Source: Amycolatopsis lurida
Lineage (GTDB): Bacteria; Actinomycetota; Actinomycetes; Mycobacteriales; Pseudonocardiaceae
Assembly (NCBI RefSeq): GCF_900105055.1
Contig: NZ_FNTA01000004.1
Coordinates: 2,573,501 to 2,637,500 of the forward strand
Length of the DNA: 64,000 bases
Direction: 5' to 3'
Shown: positions 17,467 to 24,565 of the stretch, piece after piece
Position numbering within the stretch: the first letter of the stretch is position 1
Layout: every line of letters starts with the position of its first letter
The notes under the pieces: generated by a model
The model's database searches: none
What the model saw: the letters and a program-made list of their open reading frames with translations, nothing else
What the model was told of the DNA's origin: nothing
Program-made: the position numbers and the translations under genes

Positions 17467-17673
17467 GATTGTTGAATCCTTACTCTTGGCTGCGACTCGC
17501 GGAATTGCGAGCCGTCGCCATCAAGTAAGGCGCCGCAGCATCAAATCAACTATGTCAACACCGAAGTAAACTATTCCATGCTTGAATAGCCGCAGGTGGT
17601 GAATGCTTTAATGAAGTGCGGTATTCCGAGAAAGAATGCCGCAGTGGCTAAATATTCTCAGCCAGGATGTTGA
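17467..17673. promoter_or_regulatory. AT-rich intergenic region driving the transfer operon
   Basis: 207 bp of lower GC. It holds the palindrome CTCGC-GGAATT-GCGAG (near 17497-17512) and a GAATAGCCGCA / TGCGGTATTC pair near 17583-17628. The promoter of the HTH-whiB-spd-traB operon must lie here. No further gene was seen. Confidence 0.4.
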
Positions 17674-19122
17674 TCAAGGGTTGCGCTTGACCTCGGCCAG
17701 CAGCTCGCGGAAGTCGCGCCCCGCGTCGGTGCCGTACGTGGTGAGCTCGTCTTCAAGTTCGGTCGAGACCATCAGTAGTGATGGGCGACTCTGGCGGCCG
17801 GACTGGAGCGCGCGCATGCCCAGTTCCTCCGCCTGTTCGACGTCGCCGCGCCTTGCGGCTATGACGGCGAGGGTTAGCTCAGCTTCGGCTATGCGCATCG
17901 GGGAAAGCGGAACGCCCTCGGGATTGACCCCGCGTCGGATTACTTCCTCGGCGTTTCGCTGTGCGAGTTGGTCTTCGCCGACAATTCGATAGGTATCCAT
18001 TGCGTAGAAGTCCCACTTGTCAGGATCAACAACAAAGTGGTTATCCGGCCTATCCGGGAAGGGGAGCCGATCCAGGAGGGCGCTGCCGTTGTCCAGCGCT
18101 TGGCGAACCTCTTCGGGCTTGCCCATACGGGCGTACGCTTTCGCCTGCTGCCCGTACAACTGCACTGCGACAGAGTGGGAGGGTGCCGCCAAAACCCCCG
18201 CTTCAGCGGCCGGAATAACGGCGCGGTAATTTCCCGCCGTCAGATGGAACCATGCGAGCATTTCATGCGCCCACCCTACAATTCCCTGATCCCCAGCTTC
18301 CTTACCTAGTTCCATTGCCATGCGACGTGTCGCTTCCGCTGCGCGAGCGTCGCCTGTGTCGTATTCCAGGCATCCGACAAGCAAGGCCAGCGTTCCCGCC
18401 TTGCTGAGTATGTCGCGGTGCTGTGACAGCGTCAGTCGATTTTCGAGCAACTGCGTCATCTTGCCGAGCCACTCTTTACCGGCAACCATCAGTGTGCGAG
18501 CGTCAGCATGCGGATAGTCGCAACACAATTGCTCTACCGTGATACTGAGTGCGTCAATGGTTGACGAGTCGATTGCCGATGCTCGCACGCGCCGCAAGAG
18601 TTCAAGTGTATCCATTCCGGTGTTGACCACCAGAAGTTCGTCACGTTCCCCTGCCGCAATTAGCTTATTGGATTCATGGCCAGCATTGGCAGTCCGCGGA
18701 ATCCTCAATCGGCTTTCACCTGGGAAATCGAACCAAAGAAGATGCTGCGGCAGATGCAGAATCTTTGCATAGTTCCGGAGATTTCCGAGGTTTTCTTCCG
18801 GCTTTCCGTTTTCAAGCTTGCTTACTTGGGCTTGCGTAAGTCCCAACCATCGACCCAGCAACTCTTGATTGAGCGCCTTCCCGAACAGTTGAAGGTGGCG
18901 CGGGTGGTTCCGATACGCCTTGAAGACCTTCCCAATGTGATGACTCGCGAAGGCTGCGCGAAACGCATCAGTCTCGAAGAATTCATTTCGAAGCTGCGCA
19001 GGGGGTGTCCGCAGCTGGTCGCGCTGCTCTCTCAGGCACTTGCTGCACATTCGGGCCGTATTATCGGCAGCGAGCAAGGTCCCGCATTCCGGGCAGTTCC
19101 GTGAACCACCGGGTGTACCCAT
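17674..19122 (-). CDS. XRE-family regulator with N-terminal zinc ribbon and C-terminal TPR-like domain
   Basis: 482 aa. Residues about 10-30 form a zinc ribbon (CPECGTLL...MCSKCLRE). A helix-turn-helix follows at about 85-115 (LLGRWLGLTQAQVSKLENGK). The rest is helical TPR-like repeat (ARAAEATRRMAMELGKEAGD, KAYARMGKPEEVRQALDNGS, ELTLAVIAARRGDVEQAEEL). Such proteins are common single regulators in Streptomyces and its relatives and on their elements. ATG 19122 follows AAGGGG; the longer frame to 19194 is unlikely. It faces a divergent Imm1-family gene and probably controls element functions. GC is visibly lower than in the flanks. Confidence 0.82.
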   Translation of the reverse strand: MGTPGGSRNCPECGTLLAADNTARMCSKCLREQRDQLRTPPAQLRNEFFETDAFRAAFASHHIGKVFKAYRNHPRHLQLFGKALNQELLGRWLGLTQAQVSKLENGKPEENLGNLRNYAKILHLPQHLLWFDFPGESRLRIPRTANAGHESNKLIAAGERDELLVVNTGMDTLELLRRVRASAIDSSTIDALSITVEQLCCDYPHADARTLMVAGKEWLGKMTQLLENRLTLSQHRDILSKAGTLALLVGCLEYDTGDARAAEATRRMAMELGKEAGDQGIVGWAHEMLAWFHLTAGNYRAVIPAAEAGVLAAPSHSVAVQLYGQQAKAYARMGKPEEVRQALDNGSALLDRLPFPDRPDNHFVVDPDKWDFYAMDTYRIVGEDQLAQRNAEEVIRRGVNPEGVPLSPMRIAEAELTLAVIAARRGDVEQAEELGMRALQSGRQSRPSLLMVSTELEDELTTYGTDAGRDFRELLAEVKRNP

Positions 19123-19370
19123 GCGATCCCCCTTGCCGAGGTCTGTACCGATCAGCCTCCGACCAGCGTACCTAGCGCTATCGGCCGCCACCACCGAGTG
19201 AAGCTCACAGTCCCCTGATCTGGCCTCCCACCTGCGGATATGTCAGATCCAGCATGTGGCATGCCCGAGTAGATATAGACCCCCGCGCCACTCCCCGTGA
19301 CCGTAGGCCGAGCAAGACCCCGACAGGGGGCCGAGACCGGATTCAACCGACCGAACGGTGACATGGACGC
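19123..19370. promoter_or_regulatory. Divergent intergenic region between XRE-TPR and Imm1 genes
   Basis: 248 bp containing both start regions. No convincing palindrome or promoter box was identified by eye, and no additional gene is supported. Confidence 0.3.
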
Positions 19371-19811
19371 ATGATTGTGACGGCATCGCTTTCTTCCGGC
19401 GTGGCCCGAGTCGCGCGCGGAATGGCTGCATCGGCCGCACTTGTTGAAGAAATCTTGACAATAGACCACACCGATTCGGAAACCACCCTTTCGATCGGCG
19501 AAGTTGAGTTCTACATCAGCAAGGATGGCCCGTTTCCAAATCATCAATTTCGGGTAAGCGTCCGCCCGTCCATCGGTCTTGCCGCGTTGAACTACATGGA
19601 CAACGACGATGCTCAAATGCCGATCGCGAACTCATACAATCCTAGGCGCCCGCTTCCTGAATCGAACCTCATCTTCAATGGGTCAGTGGGGTCGGTGTTT
19701 CCGCGCTCGGCGGCAATTCCTATTGCCGATGCGCGCACTGCGTTAATCGAGTGGCTAAATACGAGACTGCGGCCAACCTGCATTCAATGGCGCCCATACG
19801 ACAAATACTGA
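19371..19811 (+). CDS. Imm1-family immunity protein
   Basis: 146 aa. The pattern matches the Imm1 family: PFPNHQFRVSVRPSIGLAAL, YMDNDD, then a Pro/Glu/Ile segment IPIADARTALIEWLNTRLRP and a final CIQWRPY. Imm1 proteins neutralise secreted polymorphic toxins (deaminases and nucleases among others), usually from the neighbouring gene. No toxin gene lies beside it here, so it may be an orphan immunity gene protecting the host of the element. The start ATG has only a weak ribosome site. Family assignment is from recognised residues, not from a search. Confidence 0.68.
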   Translation: MIVTASLSSGVARVARGMAASAALVEEILTIDHTDSETTLSIGEVEFYISKDGPFPNHQFRVSVRPSIGLAALNYMDNDDAQMPIANSYNPRRPLPESNLIFNGSVGSVFPRSAAIPIADARTALIEWLNTRLRPTCIQWRPYDKY

Positions 19812-19822
19812 AGGAACCGGCA

Positions 19823-20311
19823 ATGACGACAGGAACTCAATCGACCTCAGAGCGGCATCACTTGACTTGGATCACAGCCGATAGCGGTGCCGTGATCGAT
19901 CATGCGGTGACCGACGACGCCTTGGCGGCAGGAATGGCGTCCCAGGGTGTCTATCAGGGCTTGTGTGGAGTGCTGTTCGTTTCTGCGCCAATGACTGCCG
20001 CTCCGGGAAATGTGTGTGTAGGTTGCCGCCTGTTTATAGAGGCGCGAGCATCCTTGAAGTCAATGGAACAGCGCATGTCAGTCCGGCGCTGCCATCGTCG
20101 CCATGCACGTCCCGGTGTACTCGCCCGGATGGCGGCGGCATTGAAATCTCCGGCTGTGCCGTCTCATATTCCGCATCCCCGTTCCGGGTTGACTGCGACC
20201 GGGGACGACTACGCCACCACAGATTCAGCGACGGCGGGCAGCGCTGCGGCCGCGCCCGTATCCACCGGTCGGCACGCGCTGCGCGGAACGCGAGGACGGG
20301 GCCAGTGGTGA
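19823..20311 (+). CDS. Hypothetical element protein with a Cys-x2-Cys motif
   Basis: 162 aa. N-terminal part HHLTWITADSGAVIDHAVTD, then YQGLCGVLFVSAPMTAAPGN and CVGCRLFIEARA. Three cysteines in the spacing C...C-x2-C suggest a small zinc-binding domain. The C-terminal 90 residues are basic and low complexity. AAGGA precedes the ATG at 19823. Its stop overlaps the next start (GTGA), so it is coupled to the XRE gene. Similar short proteins occur next to XRE/DUF397 genes in actinomycetes; function unknown. Confidence 0.65.
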   Translation: MTTGTQSTSERHHLTWITADSGAVIDHAVTDDALAAGMASQGVYQGLCGVLFVSAPMTAAPGNVCVGCRLFIEARASLKSMEQRMSVRRCHRRHARPGVLARMAAALKSPAVPSHIPHPRSGLTATGDDYATTDSATAGSAAAAPVSTGRHALRGTRGRGQW

Positions 20312-20619
20312 ACCCAAACGTGCCGGAATATGCCGCATTGAAAGAGCTTTCCAATGTCGCGGACGTTCTGCATTCGGTCCGGACAGCGCGCGGCCTGTCC
20401 CAAAGTGACATATGTTCGGCGTCGGGCATGGGAAGCGCTACGGTTTCCCGACTGGAGTCCAATTTCGACTATTACTCAGACGCGTTGGTGCGTCATCTAG
20501 GTGCATATGCGGCCGCTCTCGGATACACGTTGCGTTTCGTGCTTGTTCACGACTCTGCCAGCGCTCCGAATGCTGGCACCGTTTGGCAAGCAGATCACGA
20601 TAGGGAGCAAACAACATGA
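20308..20619 (+). CDS. Short XRE-type helix-turn-helix regulator
   Basis: 103 aa. The helix-turn-helix is at about residues 25-60: VRTARGLSQSDICSASGMGS, then ATVSRLES. It is followed by a short helical tail ending in ALGYTLRFVLVHD, the layout of stand-alone HTH proteins paired with small partners. The GTG at 20308 overlaps the preceding stop. Its stop overlaps the following start by ATGA. Confidence 0.75.
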   Translation: MNPNVPEYAALKELSNVADVLHSVRTARGLSQSDICSASGMGSATVSRLESNFDYYSDALVRHLGAYAAALGYTLRFVLVHDSASAPNAGTVWQADHDREQTT

Positions 20620-20900
20620 GTGTCACTGATCTGGAGACACAGCGCGGGCTTGCCGAGTTGGTCCGACAGACGACAGAACTGGCGTTGTCCCCGGATGCGG
20701 GTTGGTCGGAGACCGGCCCACCGGGTGACCGCCTGCGGCACGCATTTGTGTCCTATGGGGACAGTGTGTTCACGCTGCTATGCAACGACAAAGGCAGGGT
20801 TTTGGTGTTCACCGCGCGGGAGTGGGACGCATTTCTCGACGGTGTGCGCAATGGAGAGTTCGACACCGAAGCAGGACTCACGGAAGGAAGCAGGGCATGA
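20616..20900 (+). CDS. Small DUF397-related protein
   Basis: 94 aa. The ending VLVFTAREWDAFLDGVRNGE matches the C-terminal half of DUF397 proteins; the N-terminal half is divergent. Coupled by ATGA to the XRE gene upstream and to a second DUF397 gene downstream. DUF397 proteins are typical small partners of XRE regulators in Streptomyces-like bacteria. Confidence 0.65.
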   Translation: MSVTDLETQRGLAELVRQTTELALSPDAGWSETGPPGDRLRHAFVSYGDSVFTLLCNDKGRVLVFTAREWDAFLDGVRNGEFDTEAGLTEGSRA

Positions 20901-21088
20901 AGTTCACAGGCTGGAAGAAAGCACACAAGACCCATTGGGAAGAGAACGCATGCGTGGAGGTTGGCACGGCGCCGGGGTTCGTCGGCATCCGTGACACCAA
21001 GCAGGCCGGAGTGCCGGACGCGGCGCGGACGGTACTGGCGGTATCCACGGGCACGTTCGCCGCGTTCGTGAACGGCCTGCGCGGCTAG
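20897..21088 (+). CDS. DUF397 protein
   Basis: 63 aa, a normal DUF397 size. The pattern is W-K-x...CVEVGTAPGFVGIRDTKQAG, then LAVSTGTFAAFVNGLRG. The ATG overlaps the preceding stop by four bases. It probably works with the XRE protein encoded two genes upstream. Confidence 0.78.
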   Translation: MKFTGWKKAHKTHWEENACVEVGTAPGFVGIRDTKQAGVPDAARTVLAVSTGTFAAFVNGLRG

Positions 21089-21119
21089 ACCCGCGCGAGA
21101 CGGCAAGGGAGTACCGGTG

Positions 21120-21494
21120 ATGGAGCGGGTAGCGAATCCTTACATGGCGGGGTCGGCATGGGAAGTGGTCGGCAAGCTGCGGCAGGGGCTTTGGGTGGTG
21201 TTCGACCACCAGTGGGGCCGCAACGGGCCGGATCCGTTGATGTGGCAGGAGATCGTCCAGGCGACATGCGTTCAGGAGGACGTGCCGGTCGCGTTCATCA
21301 CCATCCCGCGCCGTGACCTGACGGTGGTGGTGAACCCGCGCATGCAACCGTCGTTCGATCAGGTGCGGGAGTCGGTGGACGCGATGCTGCGGCATCGGTT
21401 CACCGGCCACCCGATCCCGTCGGAGATGGTCGCCAAAACCGGATCGGATAACCCCTTGGTCACCGACCGCGCACGGCACCGCCTCCGCCCCTGA
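21120..21494 (+). CDS. Hypothetical element protein
   Basis: 124 aa, no recognised family. It has a Trp-rich N-terminal half (WEVVGKLRQGLWVVFDHQWG) and a mixed alpha/beta look. ATG 21120 lies 8 bp after GGAG; the GTG at 21117 is an alternative. It lies 31 bp after the DUF397 gene and is probably in the same transcript. Confidence 0.6.
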   Translation: MERVANPYMAGSAWEVVGKLRQGLWVVFDHQWGRNGPDPLMWQEIVQATCVQEDVPVAFITIPRRDLTVVVNPRMQPSFDQVRESVDAMLRHRFTGHPIPSEMVAKTGSDNPLVTDRARHRLRP

Positions 21495-21525
21495 TGACCC
21501 ACCAGCACGACCGAGAGACCGAGGG

Positions 21526-21684
21526 ATGACCGACCGAGAACCGACCAAGTCCGAACGCCAGGCGGCAGCCGCCGCACTGGACGCCCTGAATAACGGGGAC
21601 CTGAAGCGCGCGGCGATGTTCGGCGCGCTGCTGGACATGACGATCGAGGACAACGACAAGGCCGCCGAGAACGCGCAGGAGTAG
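21526..21684 (+). CDS. Very small Ala-rich protein at the right end of the element
   Basis: 52 aa: helical, charged, beginning MTDREPTKSERQAAAAALDA and ending KAAENAQE. It begins 31 bp after the previous gene with GAGGG directly at the ATG. Codon usage and third-position GC look coding. Function unknown. Confidence 0.5.
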   Translation: MTDREPTKSERQAAAAALDALNNGDLKRAAMFGALLDMTIEDNDKAAENAQE

Positions 21685-21810
21685 CCGCATCCGACGTTCA
21701 TGCCGCCGTTAAAGTCACCGCCCCCCGTTTTCACCAGTCCGGGAACATGCGGAATCCAAGGTGAGTAGCACGTGCGCCTCCATGCGCTGCGTTGATCCAC
21801 CTGCGGTAGG

Positions 21811-21877
21811 CATGAGTGCCAGAGTTGAGCCGCCCGCCCTTGACACGACCAAGGGCGGGCGGCTCCTCGCACTCATG
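21811..21877. other. Large two-part hairpin inside the right end of the element
   Basis: Inner 15-bp perfect stem GAGCCGCCCGCCCTT (21827-21841) / AAGGGCGGGCGGCTC (21851-21865) with a 9-base loop, and an outer 9-bp stem CATGAGTGC (21811-21819) / GCACTCATG (21869-21877). It could be a terminator for the small-gene block, a structured RNA, or a replication/transfer site. Confidence 0.6.
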
Positions 21878-21907
21878 GCTCGTACAGGACGAGCGGAGTA
21901 CAGTGTT

Positions 21908-21952
21908 GTTGGTTGACTTAGACGGTGGCTAACCGTCCTTACCACTCACGAG
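21908..21952. other. attR: right junction of the integrative element
   Basis: Element arm GTTGGTTGACTTAGACGGTG plus G (21908-21928), then CT (21929-21930), then chromosomal arm AACCGTCCTTACCACTCACG plus AG (21931-21952). The chromosomal arm is the exact reverse complement of 10420-10441. Confidence 0.8.
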
Positions 21953-22010
21953 GTCTCCGCGAGAGGGCGCGGCGGGGATGACCCGCGCCCCCACCCCCCG
22001 CGCCGGGGGT

Positions 22011-22051
22011 CCGGTTCCCGGCCGGCGTAGGGGTACCGGGCCGGGAACCGG
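22011..22051 (-). terminator. Terminator-like hairpin downstream of the cyclase-homology gene
   Basis: Perfect 13-bp stem CCGGTTCCCGGCC / GGCCGGGAACCGG with a 15-base loop. It lies 49 bp beyond the cyclase-like gene's stop on the minus strand. A weaker hairpin (GGGCGCGG / CCGCGCCC, 21965-21990) follows. Confidence 0.6.
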
Positions 22052-22099
22052 CGAGCGATACGGCTTTCCCTCCCTGGAAACCGGACCGCCCGGTCTGGG

Positions 22100-22789
22100 T
22101 CAGGCCGTCGTGGACAACCGGCTCACCCGGTCGAACACGAGCGGCACCGCGACGGCGGGGTTCAGTTCGGCGAGGACCGCTTCCGCGTCCAGGCCCGGCA
22201 GGTGGATCCACGCGCTGTCCGCGAAATCCGGGGTCGTGACGCTGATCCGCGCGCAGCGGGCGGGCGGGACCAGCGCGACCCCGAACGGCTCGACCACGTT
22301 GCGCCACACCGATTGCGAGACGATCATCCCGGCGCCGAACTTGTCGCCCGTCGGATCCGAACGGCACCAGTAGCCGACGGCGTCGTTGAAGGTGGAGGCG
22401 CACAGCAACCGGGTCAGCGTGATGTACGTGCGGTGGTAGCGGTGGTTGTCCGCCATCGGTCCCATGTGGACCGCCACGCGCGCCCGCATCGGGACCCGGG
22501 CGTAGCGGTTGCGGGTCCGGAGGAGATGGTCCAGGTGGAACACGACCTCGCAGAGCTGGCCGACGGCGTGGTCCGGATACGCGACCATCAGCCCGTCCCC
22601 GGTCTCCCGGAAGTGACGCGCTTCCCCCGGCGCGAGCCCGACCGCGGTGAACGACCGGGAAACCAGCGTTTCCATCTCGGTCTTCATCGGGTCCAGCAGG
22701 TCGTCACTGGCCTTCGACGAACCGACGATGTCGACGGACAGCACGGCGTGGGTGTGCGCGTTGTATCGGCCTGAGGTCAGCACCTGCAT
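22100..22789 (-). CDS. Cyclase-homology-domain protein (class III nucleotidyl cyclase-like)
   Basis: 229 aa, one domain. The class III cyclase landmarks are present: the first metal-Asp motif VLSVDIVGSSKASDD near residue 18, RHFRETGDGLMVAYPD with the second metal Asp near residue 65, and RVAVHMGPM. The second-half motif that normally reads N-x-A-A-R is divergent (TYITLTRLLCAS), so activity is uncertain. Start ATG 22789 follows GGGGAGGGG. It lies downstream of a CRP-type regulator and behind the palindrome TGTTCGG-AA-CCGAACA. Inference: it makes, or once made, the cyclic nucleotide sensed by that regulator. Confidence 0.75.
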   Translation of the reverse strand: MQVLTSGRYNAHTHAVLSVDIVGSSKASDDLLDPMKTEMETLVSRSFTAVGLAPGEARHFRETGDGLMVAYPDHAVGQLCEVVFHLDHLLRTRNRYARVPMRARVAVHMGPMADNHRYHRTYITLTRLLCASTFNDAVGYWCRSDPTGDKFGAGMIVSQSVWRNVVEPFGVALVPPARCARISVTTPDFADSAWIHLPGLDAEAVLAELNPAVAVPLVFDRVSRLSTTA

Positions 22790-22861
22790 CTCTGCGACCC
22801 CTCCCCTGATCGGTGAAAACTGGCGGCAGGAAGCAGTGTTCCCACTCCTCACCGGAAGTTC

Positions 22862-22877
22862 TGTTCGGAACCGAACA
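22862..22877. promoter_or_regulatory. TGTTCGG-n2-CCGAACA operator, copy 1 (before the cyclase-like gene)
   Basis: Perfect 7-bp arms around AA. It lies 73 bp upstream of the cyclase-like start and 34 bp past the CRP stop. The same motif precedes the 121-aa gene (24041-24056). Confidence 0.7.
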
Positions 22878-22910
22878 AAACGTGACCTCGCGCAGGTCAA
22901 CGCCAGTGAG

Positions 22911-23612
22911 CTAAGTCACACCTTTTTCCGTGACCACCCGCAATGCCTCGCGGTCGATGACGGTGATCGCACGGCGCGAACTGGCCACCACTCCCGCCTT
23001 CCGGAGCTTGTCCAGCGCCTGCGCGACCATGGTCCGGCCCATCGGGATGAACTGCGCGAGTTCGTCCTGGCTCAACGGGATCCCGATCCGCCAGCCGGCG
23101 GGTGTCCGGATGCCACAGACGTCGACCAGGTAGTCCAATCTGGTCGCGACCCTGGCCACCGCCTGCGGTTTCCAGGACTGGGTCCGCTGCCGCTGGGCGA
23201 GCACGAACCGGCGGGCGACGCTGACGAGCACCTCCCGCATCGCCGCCGGATGCTCCAGCAGGAACCGGTTGAACTCGCTCGCCGCGATCCGCCGGACGTG
23301 GACTTCCTCGATGGCGATGACGTCGGCCATCCGGATACCACCCGCGATCACCGCGATCTCGCCGTGCAGATCGCCGGGGACCCCGACGTCGAGGATGACC
23401 GTCGCGCCCATCCGGTCGGCACTGGTCACCTTCACGTAGCCGTGCCGTAGCAGCATGACGAAGTCGCCGGGTTCGCCCGCCCGCATCAGCGCCTGCCTGC
23501 CCTCGTAGGTCTGCGGGGTCCCCATCTCCAGCAACCGGGCACGGACGGGTTCGTCCAGTCGCTCCAGGAACGGACGTTCTCTTTCTTCGGCGGCCTCCTG
23601 GCCCAAACCCAC
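22911..23612 (-). CDS. CRP/FNR-family transcriptional regulator
   Basis: 233 aa. A cyclic-nucleotide-binding beta-roll (about residues 20-120: QALMRAGEPGDFVMLLRHGY, VPGDLHGEIAVI where the phosphate-binding cassette would be), a C-helix, and a winged helix-turn-helix at about 165-215 (IPLSQDELAQFIPMGRTMVA, QALDKLRKAG). The cassette GDLHGEIAVI lacks the usual R-x-A/S phosphate contact, so the ligand may be atypical. GTG 23612 follows GGGAGG by 7 bp; the longer frame is not supported. It probably reads the TGTTCGGnnCCGAACA sites on both sides of it. Confidence 0.88.
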   Translation of the reverse strand: MGLGQEAAEERERPFLERLDEPVRARLLEMGTPQTYEGRQALMRAGEPGDFVMLLRHGYVKVTSADRMGATVILDVGVPGDLHGEIAVIAGGIRMADVIAIEEVHVRRIAASEFNRFLLEHPAAMREVLVSVARRFVLAQRQRTQSWKPQAVARVATRLDYLVDVCGIRTPAGWRIGIPLSQDELAQFIPMGRTMVAQALDKLRKAGVVASSRRAITVIDREALRVVTEKGVT

Positions 23613-23641
23613 GAAACACCCTCCCAGGCAGTCGTGAACAC

Positions 23642-24007
23642 CTATCGCGGAGAGTAACCGAGTCGGCCACCCGATCCGGCGGCGGAACCGTCGTGAGTGG
23701 TGAAGATGCCCAGCCGGACCAGCTCCGATCTGATCCACTCGGCCAGCCGGTGCAACGGTCCGTCTTCGGCCTCGACGAAATAGCTGTCCACGATCTGGTG
23801 TCGCCTATCGGCGTGTTTCGCCGCATAGAGCAGCGCTGACCGTACCTCCGACACCTTCAGCGGAGCGACCTTGATTCCCGGAGCGGGCCGCACGGTGCTT
23901 TTGGCGGCCATCACCGCCAGCACGGCCTCCTCCAGGCTGAACCGGTGCTCCACCGGTACGACCACATGTTCCACGCCCTCGACAACCCGGCGCCCGATCA
24001 ACGGCAT
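23642..24007 (-). CDS. Hypothetical 121-aa protein co-transcribed with the CRP-type regulator
   Basis: 121 aa, soluble, alpha/beta pattern (RRVVEGVEHVVVPVEHRFSL, EVRSALLYAAKHADRRHQIV, then AEWIRSELVRLGIFTTHDG). No family recognised. It begins 34 bp from an upstream TGTTCGG-CA-CCGAACA site and ends 29 bp before the CRP gene, so it is the first gene of the regulator transcript. It may be a sensor partner or regulated effector; this is inference. Confidence 0.7.
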   Translation of the reverse strand: MPLIGRRVVEGVEHVVVPVEHRFSLEEAVLAVMAAKSTVRPAPGIKVAPLKVSEVRSALLYAAKHADRRHQIVDSYFVEAEDGPLHRLAEWIRSELVRLGIFTTHDGSAAGSGGRLGYSPR

Positions 24008-24040
24008 GCCCTCAGATCAGCATGACGCACGGCCGTAGTC

Positions 24041-24056
24041 TGTTCGGCACCGAACA
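24041..24056. promoter_or_regulatory. TGTTCGG-n2-CCGAACA operator, copy 2 (before the 121-aa/CRP operon)
   Basis: Same 7-bp arms as copy 1, spacer CA. It is located 34 bp upstream of the 121-aa start and directly after the stop of the preceding gene. Confidence 0.7.
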
Positions 24057-24057
24057 C

Positions 24058-24564
24058 TCACCCCGGTTCGACCGCCGCGAGAGCGTCTTCGAGCGTTTCC
24101 CGGTACAGCCGCATCCGCTCGACGAGCATCACCGGATCAGGGTTCTCGTCCCGCGCGTGTCGCTCCAGCTTCTCGGTGGTCTGCTTCACCGTCACCCGCA
24201 GCTCGACGACTTCGGGAGCATTCCGGTCCGTCCGGCTTTCCAGTCTCGCCACCGCCCGCCGGAAGACCCCCGCGAGCTCCGTCTCACCCGGCCGCAGCGT
24301 TTCGATGGCCGTCAGCGCCCGTCCGAGCAGGCTGTAGTGATCGGACGGCGGTTCCGGCGCACGCTTCGGCTGCGCCTGCCTCCGCCGCCTTCCGTTCAGC
24401 ACGAAGAACGCGGTTTCGGCCGGGATCAGCACGGCCAGGACGGCGACGCCGCCGAACAGCCAGGCCTGCGGATGCGGGTAGGTCACCGCGCGGCCGATCA
24501 ACCCGGCGATCAGGCTGAGCACCACCGCGACGACGTGGAACGGACGATTGTCGTACTCGGCCAT
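24058..24564 (-). CDS. Small membrane-anchored coiled-coil protein
   Basis: 168 aa. Two hydrophobic segments (about residues 9-27 and 33-55: VVAVVLSLIAGLIGRAV, AWLFGGVAVLAVLIPAE) and a cytosolic helical part with heptad-like Leu/Arg/Glu (VTVKQTTEKLERHARDENPD, RLYRETLEDALAAVE). The ATG at 24564 comes one base after the stop of the VWA gene, so it is co-translated with it. No family assigned. Third gene of the KAP-VWA operon. Confidence 0.75.
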   Translation of the reverse strand: MAEYDNRPFHVVAVVLSLIAGLIGRAVTYPHPQAWLFGGVAVLAVLIPAETAFFVLNGRRRRQAQPKRAPEPPSDHYSLLGRALTAIETLRPGETELAGVFRRAVARLESRTDRNAPEVVELRVTVKQTTEKLERHARDENPDPVMLVERMRLYRETLEDALAAVEPG

Positions 24565-24565
24565 G

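Larger units (their letters stand above)
10442..21930. mobile_element. 11.5 kb integrative element with serine integrase and TraB-type transfer genes
   Basis: Bounded by attL (10420-10464) and attR (21908-21952). It carries the integrase at the left end, a minus-strand transfer operon (17466 to 13204), a membrane protein gene, a central XRE-TPR regulator and a plus-strand block of small coupled genes. The layout is that of an actinomycete integrative and conjugative element that moves double-stranded DNA with one FtsK-like pump. It differs from the classical pSAM2/AICE plan in having a serine integrase, and no Rep, Prim-Pol or relaxase gene was seen. GC content is visibly lower between about 17.4 and 20 kb than in the flanks. 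Confidence 0.85.

Noticed and set aside
22100..23612. Pycsar-type anti-phage system (cyclase plus cyclic-nucleotide-binding effector)
   Set aside because: The nucleotide-binding partner is a CRP-like transcription factor with a helix-turn-helix, not a membrane or TIR effector, and its binding cassette is atypical. A regulatory circuit is the simpler reading.
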